From Ascarosepion bandense (lineage: Eukaryota > Mollusca > Cephalopoda > Sepiida > Sepiidae): 64,000 bases of DNA. Below are positions 18,590-29,214 of the stretch, one piece after another. The DNA lies in contig JBBBDQ010000421.1 in the NCBI GenBank assembly GCA_037127315.1, forward strand, positions 2,621,001 through 2,685,000, given 5' to 3'. The position numbers were made by a program, and so were the translations under genes. The notes under the pieces are model-generated. The model was not told the origin of the DNA. It did not search any database and saw only the letters and a program-made list of their open reading frames with translations. Each line of letters starts with the position of its first letter. Positions within the stretch are counted from its first letter, which is position 1.

Positions 18590-18960
18590 CTAAATTTATA
18601 TTGGAATTAAAATCAATTTCAATTTGCCATTTTAAAACAGTGTTGTTGTTTTTTTTATCTCATCTAGTATGCAAACAAAACACCTCGATCAAATATATCT
18701 TACTAGTAACACATTTATATCCAACGAAGAAAACTAACACGACACATTGCATATGCCTCTGCGACGTATCTGTGAGATTGTAGTGGTTCTAGTGCAACTT
18801 TGCCATTAACTTTTTCGTGCATCAAACCTGACTGCTCATTCCTGACGTTGTCACACTGTTATTACAACTTTACGAATTGCTGTAGCTGAAAAATTCGACT
18901 CAGGTTTATGATAATACTAGAATATTTTTCTCCACTTAATAGTGTGTATGGAAAGTATAT
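18590..18960. other. No recognised feature
   Basis: Mixed sequence between the hAT element and a LINE. Confidence 0.4.
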
Positions 18961-18967
18961 AGTTTCC

Positions 18968-19862
18968 TTTTTTTTTTTTTTTTTAATCATTTCATCCCGA
19001 GCAAGGCGGAAACGCCACTGATGTGCAGGGGGTTACATAAATGTAGAAAGATTAATTAGAAAAGAGTGAGGAGTACAAACTAGTTAGAAAGGAATAATAG
19101 AAAGCAGGTGCGATGACAAATACATAGGTGGAGAGAAAGGGAAGGTTATACAGGGGAGGGGAGAGAGCTAGAGTCCAGTGGTTAGTAGGTGAGTATTAAC
19201 TTTGCTTTTAAATTTCTGGAGGTCGTAGCCGTCAGGAAAGCAAGAATACGGGAGTGAGTTCCACAGGCGGGAAGTGCGAAAGAGGAAGCTGCAGGAGTAG
19301 AATTGTCGTCTGCGTTTGGCTAACCTGACTGTGAATGGGTGGGACCCAGTTGCCAGTCTGGTTGCACGGGTAAACACCTGTTGAGGAGGCATCAGTGACT
19401 TAAGCTCATCCGAGCAGAAGCCATGAAAGTATTTATAGAAGAGACAGAGGGAGGCCACATTTCGACGATGGGAAAGTGGCTGCAGACGAGTCGCCAGATC
19501 AGTACCTATCACATTACAGACTCTCCTTTGGAGCTTGTCAAGAACACTGAGGAGAACGGCAGGGGCACCTGACCATAAATGGCAGCAGTACTCCATGCAC
19601 GGACGGATGGTTGACTTGTATATATGCAGGATGGATTCAGGTGGAAAAAACATCCTGGATCGACATAGTGACTCAATCTTCTTAGCAGTAGATTTTGCTA
19701 TGGATTCAATATAGTGCTTCCATTTGAGGTCTGAGGACAGGGTAAGTCCGAGGAGGCGTAGTGTATTACTCTCCGGGAGAATCATCTGGTCCATGCTTAT
19801 GGGAGGCAGAAGAGGTTGCCTGTAATGGTTGACAGAAAACAGCTTGGTCTTAGTTCTTTAAT
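18968..19862 (-). pseudogene. CR1/Jockey-type LINE, 3' end with open RT C-terminus
   Basis: Best coding remnant of this LINE family: an uninterrupted 208-codon frame (19794-19168) of the RT C-terminal region. In order it carries LRLLGLTLSSDLKW, SLCRSRMFFPPESILHIYKS, TIRPCMEYCCHLWSGAP, LQRRVCNVIG, HRRNVASLCLFYKYFHG, ATRLATGSHPFTV, SRLWNSLP and FKSKVNTHLL. These are the blocks that follow the RT palm in Jockey/CR1-group LINEs; the palm itself (YADD) lies outside this 5'-truncated copy. The 3' UTR (19167-18986) ends in GTAACCCCCTGCACATCAGT, GCCTTGCTCGGGATGAAATG, ATTA and an A run (minus sense). Few disablements suggest a young copy. Another copy with YADD runs off the right edge of the window. 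Confidence 0.88.
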
Positions 19863-19972
19863 TAAGAATCATTAATTAAGATGACGAATGCACATTCTTA
19901 TATCTTCTTGAAATTTAAGTTCCATTTTCTATTAATATAATGTTATAATGTAGCGTATTTGCCACATAGAAT

Positions 19973-20279
19973 GTGCGTTGTGATGCAGTGGATATCGGCT
20001 TGGAACGAGAAATCAGAGAGCCGAGTTCGAATTTCAGTTGAATTCCTTGCATTCACTTACGCGCAAATAATCTTGGTAAAGGCATTAATCTGTCTCTTTC
20101 CTCCATTTATGGGTTAAATAATGGGAAAGATTGGGTTCTATAGCCTTGGCTGGCAACCAGTTTACCGCAGAAAGTAATGTCAACCTACTGCGGGATAATC
20201 TTCTGCCTAGGCAGTCATGTTTCTTTCGAGACATGATCGCCTAAGCGTGTATCATGTATGGCACTTTACTGATTGATCT
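19973..20279 (+). mobile_element. tRNA-derived SINE, family A, full length
   Basis: Head TGCGTTGTGATGCAGTGG, B box GAGTTCGAATTTC, body TATGGGTTAAATAATGGG, TTCTATAGCC, CTGCGGGATAATCTTCTGCC, tail CATGATCGCCTAAGCGTG. The ~60% palindromic head half is tRNA-like but lacks tRNA acceptor pairing, so it is a SINE and not a tRNA gene. Confidence 0.92.
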
Positions 20280-20433
20280 GCAACATTACAAAGTAACATT
20301 GTGGATAGTTTTAAGGAATCTATAAAAAACGTTTTTGCAACCATAGCAGAACGGTTATAGGATCGCTGTTCTCTTAGCTAGGTTAACAGCTCGTGAGAAT
20401 TAATAATTTCCGTTACTGTTCTCTTGGATGGAT

Positions 20434-20744
20434 TTGCGTTGTGGCGCAGTGGATATCGTCTCGGAACGAGAAATCGGTGGAGCCGAGTTCGAATTCCAGT
20501 TGAATTCCTTGCATTCACTTACGCACAAATACCCTTGGGAAAGGTATTAATCCGTCTCGGCCTTCCAATTATGGGTTAAATAACAGGACAGATTGGGTTC
20601 TATAGCCATGACTGACAACCAGTCTACCGCAGAAAGCAATGGCAACCTACTGCGGGATAATCTTCTGTCCAGTCAGTCATATCTCTTTCGAGACATGATC
20701 GCCCAAGCGTGTATCACGTATGGCACTTAACTGATTGACTGACT
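20434..20744 (+). mobile_element. tRNA-derived SINE, family A, full length
   Basis: Second copy 150 bp downstream in the same orientation. ACTGTTCTCTT occurs just upstream (20415-20425) and overlaps the tail end (20741-20751), which may mark the target duplication. Confidence 0.92.
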
Positions 20745-20754
20745 GTTCTCTTAT

Positions 20755-21375
20755 TCTTTGCTTATATCTTGCCATTTTCTATCACATCCCTTACAGGCTT
20801 TGTTGGTTATCCGTCCAAATTGTTCAGGGTATGGAATGACTTCAATTAAAATATTTCTCGGCTTCTCGATGGCAGACTGGCTTCCACGACACTCTGATCA
20901 GATTCAGACATAAACTGATCCTATATGTCGAATTAACAGTTGGAAATTTCTGAATCATTCACATGATGTCATACAAAAATAATTCCTTTTTTTAATGCCT
21001 AACCCAGTAATTCCCATTTTTTTTTACCCATGCACCAATTTTAGCATATCTTGGAATGACATTCTCCACTTCCATCATTGTCTGACTCAAAAAGTGAAAC
21101 TATATAATTGCAGTTTCTTGAAAGATAAGCATATCATTATCTGCATAATTTGTCTTAATTCCATCTTTAAAAAAATTCCCTTCGAGATTTTGAATTCTAA
21201 TCTAGTCCAGAACTAGACTGGCTGTTTCAATTCATTCCTTTGACTGAAACATCAACTATTATAAAATCATGTAAGAGACACGTTATCAACTGTTTGAGAT
21301 GAATCGGTTCTTTTTCAATGAGAATAAGTGCTTGCCATTGACAGCGATGAGTGCGAAGCCGGAGTCCTGTTTCCT
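20755..21375. other. No recognised feature
   Basis: Mixed sequence; a 73-codon ORF (20995-21216) has no motif. Confidence 0.4.
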
Positions 21376-21379
21376 ATAT

Positions 21380-21770
21380 ACGCCCTAAATTGAAAACATT
21401 TTCCAACCTTCTACGTCTTGAAATTCAAGGAAGTTCTCTAATGTTCAAAATGTTTCTTACCAACCCAATATTTCATGTTGTGTGTAAGTGAGAGTTGTTT
21501 ACTATTCATAATGCAATGAAACTGATTGCTGTGAATATTTGGAAATGTTTAGATGCCTGTTTGTAAGTGAAACTACAAAAATAAACGTCAATTCATTTGA
21601 TGAGAATGACCTCAAACACTAACACATTTATATATAGATGTATCCGTGTTGGACAATGAATATATTTATTAAGCTGATTTGTATGGCACAAATATACAAT
21701 CCTTAAACGTTGACTGCAAGCTGAATTGCATCTACTTAAAAAGAAAAAAAGACAGTACAGGTGCCTATAC
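21380..21770 (+). repeat. Dispersed repeat H, copy 1
   Basis: Similar over ~390 bp to 27120-27520. Shared order: AACCTTCTAC-TCTTGA, ATAATGCAATGAAAC, CAATTCATTTGATGA/TTAATAAA, TGACCT-AAAC, TGGCACAAA-ATAC. Confidence 0.65.
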
Positions 21771-21802
21771 GTATACATTAACTTTGTTGATTGAGTTCAG
21801 GA

Positions 21803-22330
21803 TTCAGTGGGGAATTCTTCAATTATTACCGAGTACGTCAGACAGTCAGTTACGTACCATACGTGAAACACGCTTGGGCGATCATGTCTCGAAAGATACG
21901 TAATACGTCCAAATATTGTTGTTGCCAGCCGTGTAACCAAGGCAAAGAAATAGACTGGATTCATCAATTTAAGATGTAAAAAAAAAAAAAATTCGGCAGA
22001 AAGAGGAAAATAACACCAAGAAACATCGTATACGTGATCAGGGAAAGTGTGAAATATGCTAGGAAGACATTATCCGTTTTTTCTCAAAAATTTGCACAAG
22101 GGGGTATATTAACTGAATATTGAATAAAAGTTTCAGTGGTGAATTCTTAAAGTATTACCGAGTATGAATACCTTAGCGTATAACACCCGAAATGTTGTAA
22201 ATATAACAATTAAGACGAACGTGCTAGCATTAATCCTGAACTATATAAGAATGTTAGTTCCCCGGCTAAAAAGTCGACATAAATAATGAAAGAAGGTCGT
22301 GGAGTAGAACGGCTCATGCAATATCAACAA
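21803..22330 (+). pseudogene. Tc1-type remnant, copy 1 of a direct duplication
   Basis: Contains the partial transposase stretch GTAACCAAGGCAAAGAAATA (VTKAKK, end of the helix-turn-helix region), TTCGGCAGAAAGAGGAAAAT and AACACCAAGAAACATCGTAT (linker region), then a non-coding tail. It matches 22690-23130 over ~420 bp. A SINE tail fragment (21838-21897) interrupts its left end. Confidence 0.65.
21838..21897 (-). mobile_element. SINE family A tail fragment
   Basis: CAGACAGTCAGTTACGTACC ... GGGCGATCATGTCTCGAAAG is the family-A 3' tail in minus orientation; ~60 bp only. Confidence 0.75.
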
Positions 22331-22500
22331 CCATGATAGCCTACACCCTTTTGCAACTTAATTGAAACTACTGCTTCAGTTTCTTTCCTTTAGCATACAG
22401 TGAGTTTTAGAACCACTGTAGTTACAGGGTGTAATTGGTTTCCATTTCCGTCTCAGATTAGGTCATTTGCAGTGGTTTGCAGTAATATGAATCTATTTTA
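21905..22500. other. Tail of duplicated unit and intervening sequence
   Basis: 22331-22500 is the only part between the two duplicated units not shared with either; nothing recognised in it. Confidence 0.4.
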
Positions 22501-22599
22501 GGGGTGTATAATGAAACTTGTTTTTTGCTGTAAAAATATTGTATCCATGATTGTATCAGTTTTTTTTATCACGCCCATACACTACTGTCTCGACTACCG

Positions 22600-23135
22600 A
22601 TTAGTTCTTCTACGACCATTGTCTACAATGGACATTACTCCAAGGAATCGTGCGAAAATTGTAACGCTGCACGAACACACTGGCAAGCCTTACAGAGAGA
22701 TCGCCGATATTGTTGTTGCCAGACGTGTCATCAAGGCGAAGAAATAAACTGGATCCATTAATTTAAAACATAAAAGAAAATGCGTCCGGAAGAGAAAAAC
22801 AACACCAAGAGACGTCGTATACGTGATAAGGAAAGTGTGAAAGATCATAGGAAGACATTATTCGTTTTTTTTTCAATTAATTTGTACAAGGGGGTATATT
22901 GACGCCATGGATTGAACAAAGGTTTCAGTGGTGAATTCTTAAAGTATTACCGAGTATGAATACCTTAGCGTATAACACCCGAAAAGTTGTAAATATAACA
23001 ATTAAGACGAATGTGCTGGCATTAATCCTGAAGCATATACTAATGTTAATTCTCCGGCTAAAAAGTCGACATAAATAGTGAAAGAAGGCTGTGGAGTAGA
23101 ACAGCCCGTTCAATGTCAATATAACAAACATGATT
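22600..23135 (+). pseudogene. Tc1-type remnant, copy 2, with transposase N-terminus
   Basis: Met at 22629 begins DITPRNRAKIVTLHEHTGKP, then YREIADIVVARRV (22686-22724), the helix-turn-helix DNA-binding start of a Tc1-like transposase. The frame stops after VIKAKK (22745). Downstream the shared tail (to 23130) carries TTCAGTGGTGAATTCTTAAA and AAAAAGTCGACATAAATA, also in copy 1. No catalytic domain remains. Confidence 0.75.
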
Positions 23136-23249
23136 AACCTGATAGCCTATATTAGAAAACATATAATAATGATAGTTTCTCATCTCAAATATTTCTGTGA
23201 AAAATATTAGGTTTGTCAGATTGACATTACCTACATTAGAAGTGGTAAA

Positions 23250-23566
23250 ATTTAAACTTATTTATAAATGCAACTTTGTCTCTCTCTGTGTACATGTTTG
23301 TGTGTGTGTGTGTGTGTGTGTCTGTCTGTGTCTGTGTTTGTGTTCGTTACCTATAGGCTCCGAAACGGCTGAGCCGATTTTCTTGAAAATTTACACAGTT
23401 GTACTATAAGCGTCTGCGAGTGTTCGTAGCTAGGTTTTGTCTCGAGGTACCCCCGATAAATATAAAATCGATTATCGAAAAATCGGGTTATTGGTCCGAT
23501 TTTAATCAAATTTGATACACTCATAGAAAAAGACATAAGAAACGATATTCAGAAGTTTCAAGGTTG

Positions 23567-23614
<48 letters not shown>

Positions 23615-23796
23615 GCAAGATGTTTGTGTGTGTGTCTGTTTATCTGTCTATATGTCCTTTGTACAAATCCACAATTTTTATCTGATTCTCACCAAACTTC
23701 ATACAAATATTCTTTAGGCTGAGTCTGAGCTCCAGGACCATGGATTAGTTTTAAAACTTTCACTACACCCGAGCAATGCCGGGCTCTACTGCTAGT
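23250..23796 (+). mobile_element. Helitron-like non-autonomous element
   Basis: Ends with a short GC hairpin (CCCGAGCAATGCCGGG, 23769-23784) followed ~7 nt later by CTAG (23792-23795) and T, the Helitron 3' terminus pattern (hairpin then CTRR). The body shares TCCGAAACGGCTGAGCCGAT, GAGGTACCCCCGATAAATAT and AGGCAAGATGTTTGTG with 58733-59361 (+) and, inverted, with 55431-55985. A TA array (23571-23610) sits inside. Confidence 0.65.
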
Positions 23797-23799
23797 TAC

Positions 23800-24185
23800 A
23801 TATAAGAGGCATGCTATGTATAGTGAGGAAGCGAGAAGGTTTTTATTAATATGTGCTTCGTCTGATTCACTTAGTTTCTGCAGCAACTGAAATCTAATTT
23901 TTCTATAGGAGCAACGAACGGCTTCCTAGACCTTACTTTACGGTCAGTGTTCTTGTCGGTCTGTGTATATTTGTATGTATCTATGTGTGTAAGGAAGGAT
24001 ATTAAGTAATTTTAATTTGGTCATTCCGGTAAGGATTGAACTATTTTACAATAAGTTTCACCCTGCATAAGGTCCAGGGGCCCCTTGAGGTAAAGGGTTA
24101 CGTTAAGGGGTAGTTTATATGGATATGAAGGGAAGTTAACGGTTGGCTCTAATATTGAACAGGCTAAGATTGTAGTGACCGGAGA
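23800..24185. other. No recognised feature
   Basis: Mixed sequence with no motif or repeat partner. Confidence 0.4.
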
Positions 24186-24189
24186 AACA

Positions 24190-24985
24190 TCCGCTTAGGA
24201 ATCTGTTTCACAGAGCAGCGGTTCGAGAGAAGAAACTGAGCTGAACCTACTTTTCGCCGATGGAGTACGGAGAGAATATGGATGGTTTGCTACAATGTAA
24301 GTGACATGGTAGGTCCTAACCGTGAAGGTTAGATGTGGCCGGACCAAAAGATGTAGTTCGTCCCAGCAAATTTCATGGTAGTAGCGATAGAGCAGTGAGG
24401 TACTAGCCACATCCCACCTGGAGGGTGGAAAATAATTCATCCCCGGCAAGGATTCAGAGACGCTTTTGAACTCTGTCAAGACTGGAAAGTGAGGGCAGCT
24501 CCCACCCAAATATGGCGACAGTATCCATTTTTGGTTTGATCTGGATCTCATAAGAGGACAGAATGAGAAATCAGGTACTTACTGGAGTCGTACATTTTAA
24601 CTGAATTGTATATAGGAGGTCTGCTTGAGGTCGGGTATGAGTTTGAGGCCCAATATCTTCTCAAAGCAATTTGGCCTTCTAGAGAGGAGATCCATTCATC
24701 GTGACTGACGGTAAGTCGGGGTCTGATCGGCGGTGATGGACTTCAATCAGTTTTGTTTTCGAACATACCAAGTTAGTTTTTTCCTCACTGGGAAGTTAGT
24801 GTTAGATTGGAAGAGAGTTTCACTGCCAATATATCAAGAATTTTACTTGTGCAACCGTATATCGTCGTATTATCGGTATAGATGTTTACAAATGACCGGA
24901 GTATATTCTTTGGTAGATCATTTATGTAACTCAAAAAGAGGGTTAGTCCAAGAAGTGACCCATTGTATTGACAGCTAGGGCTCCG
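24190..24985 (-). pseudogene. Jockey/CR1-type LINE RT pseudogene, second lineage
   Basis: Minus strand shows LSYINDLPKNI and YTDNTTIYGC (near 24910-24870, a decayed YADD box), then after several breaks SRWDVASTSLLYRYYHEICW (24419-24360), VRPHLTFTVRTYHVTYIVAN and SSVSSLEPL (to 24200). The block order matches the family at 18968-19862, but the sequence is distant, so it is a different LINE lineage. Both aspartates of the catalytic box are not preserved. Confidence 0.75.
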
Positions 24986-24999
24986 GAGGATTGTTTGCT

Positions 25000-26335
25000 A
25001 ATAACTACCTTCTGAGATGTACCTGTTAAGATGAAGTTCATAAAAAAAACTCTACAAACAATCGCTTGTTTTACAAAGGAAACCCCTTTGCCCTTTGATT
25101 TTACATGGTGGGTTATTTAATGTCGAAGTTTGTTTGAAGTAACCCAGAGAGGACTGTAATCAGTACTCATTAATATTGGTCAACCAGACTAACCTCGTTA
25201 AATATTGCACCTTATTTCTAATGTAGGAAACGTTCTTTTTGTGTGTGTTCATGTGTAACTTCGAGTTTCAAATAAACAGGTAAAAAAGCAGATAAATCTA
25301 CCCGGGCATTCTTATTACAACCACCCGTTTTATTAAATATTTTAGAAGTTCTCATATTCATGATTTAGACTGTGGGTATTCTAGCTCAAAATTTTCCATA
25401 ACTGGAAATTATTTTTAAAAACAGTTAAATTAAAAAAATTAATTTAATCATTTTATTCTAACCGTCCGTTTATTTGAAAATCAAACGCATGCGAGCGTGC
25501 CTAGTAAATTCATAAGTTTGTTTACCGGAAGCTTTTCTCGCTCCTTCATTGTATGACTTATAAAAAGCTTTTTATTTATCCTATGAGGCCCTCTTGGCAA
25601 CATACTATTAGTTTTGATATGGCCATTTCCTCAGCGTCCCCTCCTAGCCATCGAATATTTTACTTGGCAATTTTCCCATTAGAAACAAAAAAAGATGTAT
25701 AAACAAAGACACCTTTGTCATACTTAATAAACATCATAAAACAATAGCAGGCATTCTGAAATAACTGCGCAAATTTAGTTCTTTTATTATAGATACAACC
25801 CCAATAGTTGCAATCTCCTGAAAAGTCATTCGCAAATTATTGCATACCAGTGATGACCTTGACATCCAAGTTTGATTATTAGCCGGTGTTTTACTAAAGT
25901 AATAACCAGGATATGTAATGGTGGTTTATTAGGCAAATATGTTCTTCCTACTTTTCAGATTGATGCAATACAATCTTCTTCACTCTCATATACTCCGGCT
26001 TATCAATGAGTCGTGTTAAGCTAAGCGTAGTATATGTTTGTGAAAATGATTATTTCTCTTACATTTACTGACTGTAGTAGACCTGTGTAGTCGTTATTAT
26101 GGCTGTTAACAGCAATCTTACATATAAGTGTACCTCATGGTTGCATATTTCTCTCTGGTGTCAGAGGTCGCTGTTTTTAATCTATTACGAAATCGTGATT
26201 TCAAATTTCTTATACTGTATTACTTCTAAGCATAAGCAATCATGTATTTTGCAGCCTTGAACTGGTAGTTCTCAAAATATCTTCAAAATACTGAAGGAAT
26301 TTCTTGTTGCTTTCTCAAGAACTGATACTTTTTCT
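25000..26335. other. 1.3 kb with no recognised feature
   Basis: No ORF above 60 codons with a motif, no SSR and no internal repeat. One of the longer repeat-poor stretches in the window. Confidence 0.5.
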
Positions 26336-26340
26336 ATGTC

Positions 26341-26397
26341 TAGATTGGATACCAACCAAGGCTAGAGAGCCAAGTATGTTCTGTTATTTAACCCATA
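26341..26397 (-). mobile_element. SINE family A fragment
   Basis: ATACCAACCAAGGCTAGAGA and TGTTCTGTTATTTAACCCAT belong to the family-A middle. It lies just left of a longer copy in the same orientation. Confidence 0.7.
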
Positions 26398-26431
26398 TAG
26401 TAGGGACTTAGAATAAATATTCATTCTTTTC

Positions 26432-26683
26432 CAGTGATCAGTTAAGTGGCATACGTGATATACGCTTTGGGCGATCATGTCTCAAAAGAGACATAAGTTA
26501 CTGGGCAGAAGATTATCCCGTAGTAGGTTGCCATTACTTTCTGCTGTAGACTGGTTGCCAGCCAAGGCTATAGAACCCAATCTGTCTTGTTATTTAACCC
26601 ATAAGTGGAGGGAAGAGACGTATAAATACATTTCCCTAGTGTATTTGTGCGTAAGTAGATGCAAAGAATTCAACTGGAATTCC
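26432..26683 (-). mobile_element. tRNA-derived SINE, family A (head truncated)
   Basis: Tail through body to GAATTCAACTGGAATTCC; the tRNA-like head beyond the B box is missing. Confidence 0.88.
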
Positions 26684-27119
26684 AAGAATATTAGTTCGAA
26701 AGTGAACATTATAAACTCGGTTAAATTTTAAACTCGAGTAGCTGATACGATTTTTCGCATCGATAACAGTTTTGTTAACTGCATAGGATTTTACATACTT
26801 AAAATACAATTTTCTCAGACTTATTTCTTCATTTTTGTCTTCTATGCATTTTAGCTTCAGAGTTATCAACAATAATGGCTATCAAAATTGTTACTATTTG
26901 ATTGAATCGTTTGTGATATTGTTTCTAATGCTGCTATTGTTGTAGTATTTCTGATACTAGCACGGTGCCCGTAAAACATCACGAGATTACGCAGACATAG
27001 CCATTTCCGCCTTGGATTTGTATCTATACACTCAAATTCCGTTCAAAATATTGAACCTTCTCACTCTGTAAAATAACTGAGGAATTTGACGTCAGAATAC
27101 TGCTCTATGAATGGAAAAT

Positions 27120-27520
27120 ATTTTTGAGCCTTCTACACCTTGAGCTTCGACGACGTTCACTAATGTGCGAAAATAGTCGAGCCAACGAAGTTGTTCAGAT
27201 TTTCATGTGTTGGTAGCAATGAGTATGCAAGTAAGAATTCAGTTTTTTTTAATCATTTCTGCAATGAAACTTATCGTAAATATTTGAAAAGCATTTGATG
27301 TTTGCTTATAGATTAAAATACAAATAAAATTGGTGCCAATTCATTAATAAATTTTGACAAGATGACCTTAAACATCAACCCAATTATAAGTATAGATTTT
27401 TGGGCTTTGGACTATGAATACATACTAAGCAGATTTTAATTTGGCACAAAAACATACTACTTGAATTTTGAATGAAAACTAAAATGTATTTACTTACAAA
27501 AATAACTCATACGACACAGA
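27120..27520 (+). repeat. Dispersed repeat H, copy 2
   Basis: Partner of 21380-21770 in the same orientation. The sequence upstream begins near 26955 with CTAGCACGGTGCCCG, which could be an inverted Helitron-type end, but the hairpin is weak. Confidence 0.6.
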
Positions 27521-27584
27521 AGAAAACTTGATAAAGAAAATCTGCTTTACGGCAGTAATCAAATCTGGGACCGCCTTTGTCAGA

Positions 27585-27690
27585 ACACTCACGAACAAGT
27601 ATCCTTGGGAAAGGTATGAATCCATCTCTGCTTCTCACTCCTGTCCCCAGCACTGGGTAATGATAGCCTTGAATGGCAACAGGTCAAAGA
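27585..27690 (+). mobile_element. Old SINE family A remnant
   Basis: ACAAGTATCCTTGGGAAAGG, TATGAATCCATCTCTGCTTC and the GATAGCCTTGAATGGCAAC region follow the family-A body. Confidence 0.55.
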
Positions 27691-27919
27691 AAAAGAAAAA
27701 CCTGTATTCAAAACTAGCAAGCATTGATTAAATAGCTTAACTAACCCTCAATTAACCAAACGTTATGAGTACGGATACAGCCTTAAAGACATAGAGAATC
27801 AGTGAGGGGTTCCTCTCAAAGAGTTTCGGTCCTGGTTTGAGGTGTTCATTTAATTTAGCTGCACTGTTGAGCTGTGATATAGCATAACAGGCCTGTAGGC
27901 AGTTGATATATATATTCAT

Positions 27920-27971
27920 CAGCAGACAGATTTGTTTCGCTGTATCGCTGTATATAAGCTCATCAGTACGG
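27920..27971 (-). ncRNA. Hammerhead motif, SINE B family, copy 3 (stem II expanded)
   Basis: Core CUGAUGA, GAA, stem III ACAAAUCUGU and triplet GUC are kept on the minus strand. Stem II has gained ~8 bp (with UAUAUA) and stem I has one mismatch (CCGUA / UGCUG). Joined at its 5' side to an RT fragment. Confidence 0.65.
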
Positions 27972-28315
27972 TTCCAAATTAAATCCATACTTCTTAAAAA
28001 ACCAATAAAGTTTTTTTTACGTATAGAATCATTTTGGGGATTACTGTTGTCAACTATGATTAATCTATCATCACGGTATCAACTGTGGTTTTTAAAATCT
28101 ATGTATTCATTAAGCCTATAAAGCAATAAGCACCCTATTAGTTCTGACACCTCAGCACCATCATACGCTCCCATGGGGTTATCAAAGCTATTTATGTCAT
28201 CTTTTTTTATCCATAATATGTTATTATGGTGCAATAACGTTTTGTGGCCATGCCTAATAACGTCTATTTCATAATCTGAAATTTCACGAAATTCCTTAGC
28301 AAAACTAATAGCCTC

Positions 28316-28318
<3 letters not shown>
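27940..28318 (-). pseudogene. Penelope-like reverse transcriptase fragment
   Basis: The minus-strand frame gives INEAISFAKEFREISDYEID, then WIKKDDINSF, NPMGAYDGAEVSELIG (28185-28138), YRLNEYIDFKNHS, a TGA, then YRDDRLIIVDNSNP (28070-28029) and, after a frameshift, WFFKKYGFNLE (~28005-27973). The MG-YDGAEV and YRDD blocks look like the RT B' and catalytic regions of an RT group that I tentatively place with Penelope-like elements. The fragment ends exactly where the hammerhead motif begins (27971), the same junction as at 33951. Disabled by a stop and a frameshift. Class assignment is by memory of family motifs and uncertain. Confidence 0.62.

Positions 28319-28366
<48 letters not shown>
28319..28366. 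repeat. (TA)n microsatellite
   Basis: About 24 TA units at the 5' edge of the RT fragment. Confidence 0.95.
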
Positions 28367-28370
<4 letters not shown>

Positions 28371-28454
28371 AGTATTGTTGGAATAATATTCCTTGTCCAA
28401 AAAAACACTATTTTTAAAAAAGTGCTCAATACAAAAGTAGAGCTAATAATATTA

Positions 28455-28578
28455 TTTATTCATAAATTATAACCTAGATATGTTAAATCATGGAGGTATT
28501 ATTGTACGTACAATAATACCTCCCTGATTAAAGGGGCATGTTCTTTTTCAGACTTTTAAACCATTCATTTATGAATTA
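28455..28578. repeat. Perfect 32-bp palindrome within a larger inverted repeat
   Basis: 28492-28523 is a perfect palindrome (arm GGAGGTATTATTGTAC, no loop). It extends to ~42 bp with one mismatch (ATCA / TGAT outside). Weaker outer arms (near 28457-28470 and 28562-28577) share ATTCATAAATTAT-like sequence. Confidence 0.9.
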
Positions 28579-28655
28579 TCACATCACTTGGCAAGACACA
28601 AAAGTGTTGAAACAAAATGGCTATTTTTTGTAGTGATATTATATATATATATATA

Positions 28656-28990
28656 CATTACCGGCCATAATTATTAGACCACCCCATTTTTTCAAAAAAG
28701 AAATGATGTATTTCATACTAGTTTTAGTCGTTATTGCCAAGTGTATAATTCTAAATGAAAATAGAATGGTTCTTTTGTTAATACTGCACAATAACATGTG
28801 CGTCAAATGAACTGTTCTGGTGTCCAGTTTTTGTGCTCTCTTCAATAATGCTAGTCTCTTCTTCTTATTGGCTGGCCGAAGCAAAGGCTTCCTGGCTGCC
28901 TTGTAAAACTTTGCAAAGTATTAATAACAAAGGATCATTCTATTTTCATTTAGAATTACCCACTTGGCAATAAATACTAAAAATAGTATG
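28656..28990 (-). mobile_element. Tc1-type element, right end truncated
   Basis: Left end CATTACCGGCCATAATTATT preceded by TA, as in the complete MITE at 45464-45850. Near 28900-28810 the minus strand encodes LRPANKKKRLALLKRAQK, matching the linker before the first catalytic block of Tc1 transposases. Homology to the MITE stops at ~28985 before its other terminus. Confidence 0.75.
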
Positions 28991-29214
28991 AGAATTACGA
29001 AAGAGTCAGATGATATATCTAATCAACATCAGGGAGTTCCCTAGTGTTCACTAGTGATGCCTTCATTCATCGTCCCACAGGGCCTCAGACGCAACACAGA
29101 GGCCTACATCAAATGCCATGAAGAGGTAGTGCTGCTCTGGGTTAAGAGAATGACCGCCGAAAGACCCTAGCCATTATTATAAATACATTTTGTTTTTATC
29201 CTTGATACTTGATA
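28991..29214. other. No recognised feature
   Basis: Mixed sequence. Confidence 0.35.

Noticed and set aside
19973..20050. tRNA gene at the SINE head
   Set aside because: A- and B-box-like sequences are present, but the acceptor and anticodon arms do not pair and the sequence continues into a repeated SINE body.
26955..26985. Helitron 3' end (CTAGCACGGTGCCCG on the plus strand)
   Set aside because: The CTAG is present, but no convincing hairpin at the right distance and no body match to the other Helitron-like copies.
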